DNA from: Luscinia megarhynchos
Lineage: Eukaryota; Chordata; Aves; Passeriformes; Turdidae
Direction of reading: 5' to 3'
Assembly (NCBI GenBank): GCA_034336665.1
Contig: CM067572.1
Coordinates: 613,786 to 677,785 of the forward strand
Length of the DNA: 64,000 bases
The notes beneath the pieces are model-generated. The model ran no database searches and had not been told where the DNA came from. It was given only the letters and a program-made list of their open reading frames with translations. The translations under genes were made by a program, and so were the position numbers. The first letter of the stretch is position 1. Every line of letters begins with the position of its first letter. Shown in pieces: positions 26,201-37,491 of this stretch.

Positions 26201-28169
26201 CAGCAGGTGACCCAGGCAGGCTCTGCAGCTCCAGCAGTCTCTGCTCTGGGGAGCACTGAGCAGGGAGGGCATTGTACCTGCTCAGTCTCAAATCTCCTGT
26301 GCTGCCACAATGTCAGCCCTGAGCCACAGAATCAGCAGATCATTCACACACAGGGTAATTTGGATAGCTTTAGGGAAGGTTTGGACATTTTCATAATGTG
26401 CAGGTAAAATATTCTTTCTTTGTGTCACTTTTAAAGATAAACCAAAGCAGTTTGCAGATCAGAATTGACTGCAACCTGTATCTTTTGTTCTTGGCAAAGA
26501 GCTTAGGGCAGCCCCAGCAACCCAGACCTGGGCACAGCCACTGCCCAGGGGCTCAGTGCTGAGTAACCCAGCTGTAATTAATGGCAGAAAATCCCCAGGG
26601 TGTGAATTCCCAGCAAGCATGAAGGGATTACAGCCCAGCCCTTGGTGATGGAATGATGGAGTCAGAGTGCACAACCTTTCAACCAACCTAGCAGCAGGTC
26701 TGTGGATACAGGTACTAGTTTTGCATTTTTGTTTTGTCTCTGTACAAACTTTTAACAGGAGTATCCCCATTCTCAGCCTCTCTTCAGTATTGAACTGTTC
26801 AGTGTTAAATAAAATTGGTGAATATGAGTATTTTACACATACAAAGTAAGAAATTCAGGATATTAAAATCAGGAAGTAGCTGGGGGTTTATAAGGTGCCT
26901 GAGAATTCAGCTTCATGCTGAATATGAAGAGCAATACTCATAGAAAGTAAGTACAAGTGACAGCATATCAGGAGTTTAGTCTAGGTGAAGGTGAAAATGA
27001 TAATCCCCAGACTTGTGTGTTACTTTTGCCAGCACAAACTCTGCCTCGGCAGGGCTTTGTTCCCCTGCTCTCCCTGCTGCTGCTCGCTGTCTCCTGGGCG
27101 CTTGGCTGTGAACACAAGCAATATTTACCCAAATGTCACGCCTAATTGCACGTGCTAATGCTCTGTGCATGAGAGATGAGCAGTACAAAGCAGCTTCCTC
27201 TCACCTATTCCGACAGCACAGAGCAGCTCAAGATGCAACCTACATTTTACAGGCTGGAACTAAGATTAAAGGGCAATTTTTCATGTAGCTAAATACACTT
27301 ATCCAGCTTTACTCTGCCGGCAGCAGCGTTTTCAGACTGGGACATACCTGGTTGTACTGGAGTGTGGTTTAGAACAACATTCACTCCAGAAACAAGCTTT
27401 TAGGTATCAAAATGCTGGAGAGTATTCTTGGTGGGAAGGTAGGAACCTGCAGGCTGTGTTTCACAATGCTGTGCACATCCTTATGCTTAGACTCGGCTGT
27501 TTAAAGCAACAGGATCGAGTGCTGGGTCTGATAAGCTCAAAAGGCATCTTTTGCCAAAAAGCCCAACAATTCAAACCCAAGAATGTCACTGTGGTCTATT
27601 TTTGAAAATGTCTGATCACCAATTGCTCATAAAAGTGAGAGGAATGTCTTTACAAACAAGCTGTGGATCTGCTGGTAGAAAAGGCTAGCACTGAGAGATA
27701 AAACGAAACAATGGGATGGATTCACTGATTGATGAATGGAGAAAAGAGATTTGCCTTTACAAACAAACTGTAGCTTTGCTGATAGATGAAATTGGATATT
27801 GGAAGATGAAAAAAGCAACGGGGGAAAACGATGAATTCTATAAGAATTAAAAATTAGAAGGGAGGGATTATACATTAGAGGAGAATCTCAGGTATCAGGT
27901 GTTTGGGGAGTCTGTGCCTCTCAAGTACCTCAGCCAGTGGGGAAAGAGAGAGGGAAATGCAGTTGGGAAATTGGGATAAAAGGAGGCTGCATCCTCCAAA
28001 AATCTGAGAGATCCCAGGGCAATGCCCATGGCCTCTCCCTTTATTGGAATAAAGCAAAAAGGACTGCTCTGTCTCCTTTTTGGACATAAACCTCTGGTGT
28101 TTGTGGATCAGTTTTCCTGACAAGAGCATGACATTCTCTCTCCAGCTTTGTCGGAATGACAGCAGGTCT
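14201..28169. other. Intergenic desert, second part, no supportable gene
   Basis: Unique AT-rich sequence alternates with moderately GC-rich patches (for example 18500-18650, 19450-19800, 21500-21900). No recognisable exon, RNA gene or transposon was found. Small items include an (ATT)n microsatellite at 16561-16577, a perfect 12-bp tandem duplication (TCTGAAGTTAAT twice) at 21341-21364, a run of about 15 T near 21150, an inverted repeat with 7-bp arms (CACATTG/CAATGTG) at 17337-17354 and a hairpin at 24939-24976. A strong donor-like word (CAG/GTGAGT at 16265/16266) preceded by an acceptor-like word at 16207 is probably chance. Confidence 0.65.
24939..24976. repeat. Perfect 12-bp inverted repeat forming a stem-loop
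   Basis: GTACATTGTCTG (24943-24954) and CAGACAATGTAC (24962-24973) are exact reverse complements around the 7-base loop ACCTTAA. If G24942 bulges, three more pairs form (TGA 24939-24941 with TCA 24974-24976), giving a 15-bp stem with one bulge. This is shorter than a usual microRNA precursor. It may be a regulatory palindrome, a structured RNA element or the fused ends of a degraded element. Confidence 0.8.
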
Positions 28170-28372
28170 GGAGGGGCTGGGAGCCCCCAGGAGGTTTGTG
28201 TGGAGGGGCTGGGAGCCCCCAGCATGTTTGTTTGTGTGGAGGGGCTGGGAGCCCCCAGCATGTTTGTTTGTGTGGAGGGGCTGGGAGCCCCCAGGAGGTT
28301 TGTTTGGGTGGAGGGGCTGGGAGCCCCCAGGAGGTTTGTGTGGGTGGAGGGGCTGGGAGCCCCCAGGAGGTT
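28170..28372 (+). repeat. Minisatellite, 36-bp unit, six copies, each with an internal dyad
   Basis: Six copies of the core GGAGGGGCTGGGAGCCCCCA start at 28170, 28202, 28238, 28274, 28310 and 28346. The spacing is 32 bp once and then exactly 36 bp. Linkers alternate between GGAGGTTTG-type and CATGTTTG-type. Each core contains GGGGCT-GGG-AGCCCC, so every unit can fold into a 6-bp GC hairpin. Several overlapping open frames on both strands are stop-free readings of the repeat, not genes. The regular linker copies suggest recent expansion. Confidence 0.95.
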
Positions 28373-31300
28373 TTCCTGTCAGCAAACCAGCTGAGCATTG
28401 TGCTGAGAATTCTGTTCCAGTTGTTCCTCCTGGTTCTGTTCCTAGGAGTGAGCATGGCTTCCCCTTGGTGTGGGAGCAGCCTCTGAGGTTTTGATCTCTC
28501 AGTAACTCTGGCAGACACTGTGGAGCCTCCTCTCTGAGGATCCTGCTCCAGCCTTGTCCAAGGGGCAGCACGGATCAGAGAGGAAAAGTCACCTTCAAAA
28601 ATCCTTCGGGTGTCCTCTGGAGAAAATGTTGGGTCTAAAATTAGAGTGTGGAGCAGCAGCTGTGGCTCCCATCCTGGGCAGAGGCTGTGCCCAGCCCAGG
28701 CACGACAGGGCTGGGAGAGACAGCCAGTCTGGGATGGGGAAGTGCCTGAAATGAAAGGGAATGATAAAAATAAGTCTCTTCCAAAAACCAGTCAATCTGG
28801 GTTTGATTGCAGGAGAGGGGAGTTCCTCTGGAGCTGGCTGCAAAGGGAAGAGGACTGGAGCCAGCAGCTGAAGCCCCTAGGCACAATGACAGCATGTTTT
28901 GGAAAGTTCTGGACCAAGTCTTTTGTTTCTTTATTACCCTGTGGTCGAGCGTATGCGTCTGCTGGAAACGCAGTTTTGCTTCATCAACCGCACTTGTTTA
29001 TTTATAGATTTATTTTTTTAAATCAAAATTATAGACTAGCTTTGCCAGTGATTATTACACCAAAATAAAGTCAGGACAAAGGCCTTTGAAGCTGCAAACG
29101 TTTTCAGGCCTTTCATTAGTATATCGAGGGTTTAATTCTTAGAAAGAAAAAACATTGGAAACATAAAGGTAAAGTTTTCTGGCTGGTTTTTTGTTTTGTT
29201 TTGTTTTTTTAATATGAGTAAAGGCATTTTTGAGATTCTTAATTTCCCTTTTCTCTTGTCCTGCTTCCCCCAGGCAGGCAGTACAGCATCTGTCTCTGGG
29301 AAGAGGGGACCCCAGGGCTTTGGCCAGGCCTCGCTTGCCAAAGGAATGGAACTGCCCCAGCTCAGCACTTCTTTTTCACTGCCTTCACATTTGGGAGATT
29401 GTTTTTAAGGGGCCCTGATATTTCAAAAATACCCTGATGTAGTTCCTGCTTGTTTTGGTGGTAGATTGGCTGACAGCTTCCTGCTTGTGGTGTTCTCATC
29501 AAAAATACCATCATTTTCACTTGAGTCAGAGGCTGAATGTGTAATCTCTTGGTGATACTAATCTCCTTATACTATCACTGAAACACTGCCAGTCCATTTT
29601 ATGGACTAGTATCCTTTTATTGCCTGGAGATGCCTTCAGATTTTCCTTTAAATTATGTTGCAAATTCAAGAGTTGCACACACACAACAGAATAATCCGGG
29701 CTGGGCCCCATTCTGCATCCAGGGAGGAATGCCTGCGAGACATCTTCCAGTGTATTCCGAGCAAGAGAGTCTCAGCTTCTCTAGTGCCATTCTCTTTCCA
29801 AGCACTGAACTTGCTGGAGTGTCTGGAAGAAGCAGTTGCAGCAGGAGGCAGGGAGCAGGTACAGTCCTGCAGAGAGCACCTCTCTGCCCCCCATTCCTGC
29901 TCATCCCGAGCTCTGGAAGCATTCCCTCATGTGCAGGACTTAGCAGAGAGCTCATGCATTTACTTTGTCTCTCCAAGGGCTGCAAAGGGCTTGGTGGCAC
30001 CTAAATGAAAGGGGCCCAGAATGCACAAAAGCTGTTACAAATTTCTGATCACTGAAAACCATTACTTGTGTCATTCCTCCAATTCCTGGTCTCTACATGG
30101 GACCTGCCAGGAGGCAGCCCAGCTGTTCATCTCCCACCTCGGTGACACAGTCAGATAGCTCTGGCAAACTCAGGGTAGCTCTTCAAAATAATTTTATTAG
30201 CCTAAGTATCTTCAAATAATTAGTTGTAAAAGCTATTACCAGCAATTCCATATGCACGGCTGCAGCCTCAGTGTGGAAAACATATGGACATCCCAAACTC
30301 TAATGAGCAGGCACTGTCTTCAGAGGAGAAAGAAAAGCTGTTTTCCCTTTATTCTGCAATCATGAAGTGAATGTTAATCAGAATAGTTCCCATGTCAGCT
30401 AGTACCCATTGGGATTTGGGGGAACACAAAATAGCAACATGTCAGTCTATTCCTGGCTGGGAATCCCAGACCCCAGCTGAGGTCCCACCTCATATTCTTT
30501 TTCTGTTGTTCTACTTCTTTCTTCTATTTTGAATCATCAGGCTGACCAAGCTTCCTTCTCTGGAGGCACAGGAACCAGGCCTTCCTCTGTGCATTGGCTG
30601 CCTTGGGTTTTAATTCCAGAAAAACTAAGGTTGCTGGGGAAATCCAGGGTTAGATTTCTCATTCACTGACACTTGGTGCATTTGTCTGTACATTTAAATT
30701 CTGTCAGGAGCTGCCCAACCACTGATTTAATTGCTCTGTGGCATATTCCATCCTTCAGGTCTGTCCCTCCTCTGAACTGAGATCACCTTAACCCCATCCC
30801 AAGTTTGATGCTCGCCACAGACTTCATTCAGTGCTGCCACAGGCCAGTAATTACAGCATTAGTTCTGCTCTTGTTTCAAGGGAAGCACTGTCCTTTTGTC
30901 TTTCTTGGCAAAACCAAGCCTGATTCACCTCACAATAGTTTTCTGAAAGCAGCTCTTCCTGTTAAGTGAATTGTGTATTTTCTTCAAATGCAACACTGAA
31001 TTACCAAGGGATTCCACCCAGGAACAGCAGAATCCACGGCATGGGAGGAGGGAAAGACAGAATTTACAGGCACTGGTTGCCTTTGGAGAGAAATATCTTG
31101 CAAACCTGTCAAATGTGGCCATTCCTTCAACATCTGCAGATGCAAGTAAATGTCTGAAGACAAGTTTAAGGTTCTGAATGGAACAGCTGCACTGTTATTA
31201 GAAGATTCATAAAACCTACAAAAGACCTCATGAATTTCTAAAGCCTCTGAAATGAAGAGTGTGCAGAATAACATCTGCTCATCTTTCCTGAGGTCTATTG

Positions 31301-34300
31301 TTGCATCTGCCCTGACAAAGAATCCCAAAGAATGCACATTGTTTATGTGTTTTCTAAACACTTCAGGAGACATCATTTCTAACAGCTCATTTGAATCTCC
31401 AGGAATATCCTTTGACACGAATTCCCTCTGCAATCAAATAGGAATTAAGAGGAAAATCTGTTCTTGTTTAACTATTTGAAAATGAAATCTGCTAAAAATC
31501 AAACAAGTAGAGTTGCCAGAGGCACTGATGGGAATGGTCAGGCACCAAACAATTGCTCCCTCTCTGTGATTTTGCTTTGGTCACAAAGCTTTTGCTCCCA
31601 CTAGTGACTGGGGGGAGGGAGATACACGGAATTTTCAATGCCTGTGAAAACCTTGCAGGGCTTCAACAGCACTGAAATAATTGAATGATGGTAACAGCAA
31701 TGTTAGTGAAGAGGTTACAGGGAAATGCACCACCTCTTTTTCCCCCTCTTCAAAATATTTCAAACAATTACAGATAAAAGAGTGGTAAACCAGAAAGTAA
31801 AATTAATCCTCTGTTATTGATTTAGCTGCTGAACAAGCTTTAGTTCTTCATCCTTCTGAGTGTTTCCAGGTCGGAGGGTTATTTTGTCAGATGGAAGATT
31901 TTCTCTGGAGCAGCTTGAAAAAGGCAGTGCTGTAGGATATGATCTATAGAATCACTGAGCTATTTGGGATTGTGCAGGGAAAATAAAGCACCACTGCTGC
32001 TAGAAAAGCCACTGTCTTTCTTCACTCCATACCAAGGTCAGTGAACAAACAAGGATTCATTTAGTGTTGGACCAACGTGATCCTGAGATTTAACAGGTTT
32101 AAAAGAGGCAATGCAAAGAAAACTTGGAACATTTGAATTTTTCTAACTGGATAATTCTGGTTTCCTTCTCTATGACCCTGTGAGTGTCTTGGGTAATCTC
32201 AACAAGGTACAGGGAGTTCCTTCTTGATTGACATTTTCTAATTGTTTTGTAATCTTTTCTCCCCTCTCTCTCTCTCTTCTTCACACTCAAGTCAGTGCTT
32301 ATTAAAAGAAATTCAAAAATTTTATGTAATTAATATTGATTACTGTAGTTAGTGGTGCTGAAAATGCAGTTTATTGGCTGTGCTGCCTCACAGATCCTCC
32401 TGCAGAAGTTGAAATTGTAGATCAGAGTTGTGAGATGCCTTTAGACTCTTCACCTCCAGTCTACTCCAGATAGGTCCAGATGACAGGTCCAGTCTCTTGG
32501 ATTGGACTGGAACAGGATAACATTTCAAATATGACAAATAGAGTGATAATTTTAATCCAGATTGATAATATTATTTTAATGTTATTTTTAATGTACATAA
32601 ATATTATTTCAATATCATCTCTAAATTAGGCAACAGGCCTCTTTGTTACTTTGAATAATTGGTAATTGAAAAATCTTTCCCATCTGTTTATAATAAAAAG
32701 CATCTGCTCAACATCTGCCAGAGAAGAAAATCTGTGGTGGGAGAGAATCTGTGGCTTGGAGAAAATGGTCTCTGTTCTGTCTCTGTGGTCTCTGTTCCGA
32801 GGGCAGAAATCACTGGGTGCACCTGTGTTATCTGCCTGTTCTGATTTTAAATTCACTCACTCCAGAAATGTTTCCTGAGAGCAGGAAGGGCTGCCAGCTC
32901 TGCCTCAGCCTCATCTCCACACCCCCCTCTCCAGCCATTGTCAAGCTCTGCCTGGATTTAATTTATTATTATTGCATCATTAATGAGAATCACACATTCA
33001 TCTGAGAATCACACCACATTTTATTTTTTTACCCAGGAAAGTCAATTTGCATTTTATTTCAGCTGTTCATACTATGGAATCTTCAATTCCATCTTCCATT
33101 GGCTCACATACATGAAGAACTTGAGGGATTAAATAAATCCTTATATATTCTATAGGACATTATTCCTGTGAAGGAGCAGAATTGGGAAGTTTGTGTGTTA
33201 ATCACCTGCAATCCATGATGACCATAAGGGCCTCGAGGATCCAGACAGATCTGTACTTGGAAGTAACTCATCATGCTCACATGGAATTTCACTTTCATCT
33301 AGAAAGATCTCTTCAAAATTGATGCAAGCAAAAACCTGATCAGAAATACCCAAACCCTTGAGATCTGGGCAGGTTTTCAGTCACCATCACGTAGAAGTGC
33401 TGTGAGTCTGGGTGCAGAGTCCACAGGACCCAGGAGCAGGTGCACAGAGCCAGCACAAAGGAGTCCTCAGCCTCCCCCAGGCATCTCTGCTGCCTTTGTT
33501 CTGCCTCAGCTGCAGCCAGTCTGACCTGACATCTGCCATCAGGCATCAATTGCCCTTGGGGACATGAACCTGATCAATTATTCTGTAGTTGTCTTTAATA
33601 AATTCTCCTTTGGCATTGCTACTGAGCGACAGCCAAAGGAGAGCCACTGCTGTGTGCAGCTCAGCCCGTGGGGTTTGCCATGGCCAGGGTCTCATCTCCT
33701 CTCTGATAGGGAGGGGTTTGATGTGTGTGGGACACGGGCTGTGGCACAAAGCTCTCTGCAGCCATCCTCCCCTGGTACAGCGAGAACCATGTGCTGGTTT
33801 GTGCCCTCAAAGCTTGTTAAATGCTGCCTGCATTTAGGTTCCTCTTCATCCCTCTCCTCTGGTCACAAGTGCTTTTGTTACAAATCAAAGCAGCGAGGAG
33901 ACACGTCTGCACCTCGAGAGGACACACGTGTCTGAGCCTCTGCCACTCAGTCACATCCTCCTTTGAGCCACTTGGTGGAAAACACTCTCAGCCCTAAGGA
34001 TCAGGAGTCCCTCAGCTGCTGAGGAAGTTGTGCCTTTAATCAATGTCAGAGCCAAACACACCGGGGCCGTGACGAGTAAAAGCTGCGGGAGCTCAGAGCA
34101 CATCAGGAGCTGCCCTGGGGCGTCTGAGACACTGTCTGGCAGGTGACTCTCTCCCTGGCAGCAAACCCAGGCCAAGTTCACGGTGGGGACACTCAGAGCC
34201 AGCCATCTACAGCTCCAGGTTGTCATTGGCAAGCAGTGGGAACAGTGATGTATGAAATGGAAGAATGTCCTGTGAATTGTGTTTATTGATGCAACTTCAG

Positions 34301-36571
34301 ATCTTCATTTCATTGGAGATATCGAACTGCTCAAATAACACTGGCAAGGAATTATCAAACAATTACAGGATTAATTTGCCCTTTCAAAATTTGATTACAT
34401 GTTTTGTGTCATCTTATCCTGTCACTCAGGGAAATCATAATTATGTTCCCCTGCAGCATAAATGTTAGTGAAATGTGCTGTCCAAGTCAATCAGTGTTAT
34501 GAAGAAATTAATCTAACCCAGTTCCTGTTGCTAATGAACTTTTCCATTAGCTGCAAGCTCTTGTCTGTGGCCTGTGCTGGTCAGGCAGAGCAGCTCCAGC
34601 AGCAGTTTTGCTGCCTCTCTCTCATGTGGCTCTGTCAATGTGTGAAGAGGGGTGGAGTGCAGTTTTTGTGGAGAGCTGTGTGCCCTGGCCATGGATCAGG
34701 ACATGGGTTTTGGGGCAATGGATCTGCAGGTGTGTTTGGGCTGAGTTAGCATGTGAACACCCCAGAATGAGACAGGCTGAGCCTGGCACGGTGACAGCAG
34801 TGCAGGGTTTGCCTCTCACAGTCCTACCTGCGTTTGACAGTGCATTGACAAAGGCTTTACCCACACAGCAATTAGACAGCACAGGTTCACAGTACCAAAC
34901 AGTTTTGGTAAGAAATTTGTTTTCTGCACCGGTTCCTCTTAAAACCTCCATGATTTGCTGCCCCAGTCTCTGGACATATGTGACTGGAGAGTGGTGGAGA
35001 TGGAGCTGGCTCCAGCTGCCAGACAGGGCTGGCAGCTACTGGGAGCAGCCCTTCAGTGGCAGCAAATCATCCCCAAGCAGTCCTGGGTGAGAGGGAGATG
35101 ATAACTGCAGGCTGGTGGGGCAGCACTGCCAGAGCCAGCTCTATCTCCAGCCACTCATAGCAAGGAAAGCAGCAGGGGAGTGTGTGAGCCAAGCCTAGGA
35201 GATAATCCTGGCTGTGGCAAGACAGCGTGTCTGCATGCAGGGGGGAGCTGGCCTCTGTGAGAGCTGCAAGGGGCTAAATCCCCCAGGGATGGACTGTGGG
35301 CTCCGAACTGCCACCAGCCTGGCACTGCTGGCCAGCACACTGCTCGGTCAGAGCCTGGGAACTGGACAGGAATGAGGACAAATTGTCATTATAGAAATAA
35401 AATATATGTCATTATATACAGCTTTATCTGACACTAACATTAATGGAGATCTTTTCAAGAGTTTCAGTGGGCCCAAACCATTCAGTCTTCAGAGAATGAA
35501 AGTGCTTGAGATTTTGAAATACTCTCTCTGTTCTTGGTTTTCTCCCTGAGCTGTGTTTGCCTTCAACCAGCATCTCTGATACTTTCTGTCTCCATAAAGG
35601 AAAGAGATCATTTTGCCTTTTGTTCATTCCTATGCAGAAGTTGGTAGAAGGACTAGGCAGAAGCTGTGCAAGAGCTTTCTGCCCTGGAAATGAGGCAGGA
35701 AAACTCTCGTTGAAATGGCTCATGCAAGTGCAAGGAAGTTCTTCCTCGGGGAGGGATGGCAATTGCTGCAGTGCCACTTTGTGGTGGGACTGAGAAACAG
35801 CTCCACGGAAAATTCACCCTCACCAGGAGCTGTGGAACCGAGGAGCCGCGGTTTAACCGGCTCAGCTCGGGTCGGCTCTGCAGAGAGAAGGGTCACGGCT
35901 TGACCCAAGGCTGAGTGACCTCCAGAGCTCTGGCCAAAGCGAGCAGGTGAGAGCACTGACCTGGCCAGGTGCCACCCTCCAACCTCCACAACCTCCAAAG
36001 CAGAACATGAGCACGGCTACTCAACTTCTGGGCTGTGTGTCGTGCCTGAATCTTCCTTGCAGTGTTTCCCACACACCTGCTGAGGCTTCTTTCTGCCTTA
36101 CACATCCAAAACCTGACTAGTCCTTCGCCAGTGTCCAGAGATCATCAGAGGAACTGACAGAGGGATCACAGTTTTCTTTTTCTAATCTCCACAGGGATAT
36201 GTCCAACCCCTTAATTCTTTCAAAATTCAGCAAGAAGTGAGAAGGCCATAGGTGGAAGAAATGCCACTGAGTTCAGAAGCTTTACTGGGATAATTAGTGC
36301 TGGAAATTGCATCTACCAAATGACTGGTTTAATGTGCTCGTGGCTGGGCTGTGCCCCTGCACTTTGCCCAGGGCAGGAGGCGAGCCCAGCCCTGCTGTCC
36401 CGTGGGCAGAGAGCAGGAACTGTGTGAGGGAGTGACAAAAAGAGCCACAGGCATGTTCTTGAGCAATAAAGACATTAATAAGGGCCTGAGGTGTGATGTG
36501 TGGGCAGCTCCAGCGCTGCTGAGCTCTTTGCCCATCCCTGGAGGGTCCTGCCCGGAACGGGACTGGCACTG
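28373..36571. other. Intergenic sequence between minisatellites, no supportable gene
   Basis: Unique sequence with no recognised exon. It includes an inverted repeat with 7-bp arms (ATGGAAT/ATTCCAT at 33074-33092), a short CT microsatellite near 32260-32280, AT-rich stretches near 32500-32620 that could be regulatory, and a small CpG-containing patch near 35815-35910. A 149-codon open frame on the minus strand (30984-31433) has no recognisable similarity and no splice or promoter context, so I treat it as chance. Confidence 0.65.
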
Positions 36572-37491
36572 AGTGCCACAGCCAGAGCTGCAGGGACATG
36601 AGTGCCACCTCTGGGAGCTGCAGGGACATGAGTGCCACCTCTGGGAGCTGCAGGGACGCATAGTGCCACCTCTGGGAGCTGCAGGGACACCGAGTGCCAC
36701 CTCTGGGAGCTGCAGGGACACATAGTGCCACCTCTGGGAGCTGCAGGGGCACGAGTGCCACCTCTGGGAGCTGCAGGGACACATAGTGCCACCTCTGGGA
36801 GCTGCAGGGGCACGAGTGCCACCTCTGGGAGCTGCAGGGACACATAGTGCCACCTCTGGGAGCAGCGGGGACACTGAGTGCCACCTCTGGGAGCAGCGGG
36901 GACACCGAGTGCCACCTCTGGGAGCTGCAGGGACACTGAGTGCCACCTCTGGGAGCTGCAGGGACACTGAGTGCCACCTCTGGGAGCTGCAGGGACACGA
37001 GTGCCACCTCTGGGAGCTGCAGGGACACGAGTGCCACCTCTGGGAGCTGCAGGGACACAGTGCCACCTCTGGGAGCTGCAGGGACACGAGTGCCACCTCT
37101 GGGAGCTGCAGGGGCACGAGTGCCACCTCTGGGAGCTGCAGGGACACGAGTGCCACCTCTGGGAGCTGCAGGGACACGAGTGCCACCTCTGGGAGCTGCA
37201 GGGACACGAGTGCCACCTCTGGGAGCTGCAGGGGCACGAGTGCCACTGAGCTGCACGAGGCCACCTCTGGGAGCAGCGGGGACACCGAGTGCCACCTCTG
37301 GGAGCTGCAGGGCACGAGTGCCACCTCTGGGAGCTGCGGGGACACCGAATGCCACCTCTGGGAGCTGCAGGGACACGAGTGCCACCTCTGGGAGCTGCGG
37401 GGACACCGAATGCCACCTCTGGGAGCTGCAGGGACACTGAGTGCCACCTCTGGGAGCTGCAGGGACACGAGTGCCACCTCTGGGAGCTCCC
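36572..37491 (+). repeat. Large GC-rich minisatellite, about 30-bp unit, about 29 copies
   Basis: The array is about 920 bp of near-identical units carrying GTGCCACCTCTGGGAGCTGC, followed by GGGACAC-type linkers. I count about 29 occurrences of the CCACCTCTGGGAG core. Units differ by point changes (CTGCAGGG, CAGCGGGG, CTGCGGGG) and by linker length. Variant pairs recur with a 61-bp period (near 36721/36782/36843 and again near 37325/37385), showing higher-order dimer duplication. One unit is broken near 37243-37258. The unit lacks stops in most frames, so open frames of several hundred codons appear on both strands. They are low complexity and not supported as genes. Confidence 0.97.

Noticed and set aside
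30984..31433. 149-codon minus-strand open frame of fairly balanced composition
   Set aside because: No recognised similarity and no promoter, splice or polyadenylation context. One such frame is expected by chance in a window this size.
31940..31985. Possible second CR1 tail (ATAGAATCACTGAG...)
   Set aside because: Only about 12 bases resemble the CR1 end, and the adjacent diagnostic GGTTGGA...GACCTCTAAGA block is missing.
36572..37491. CRISPR-like regular repeat pattern
   Set aside because: The array is a head-to-tail minisatellite with no unique spacers, in a vertebrate chromosome.
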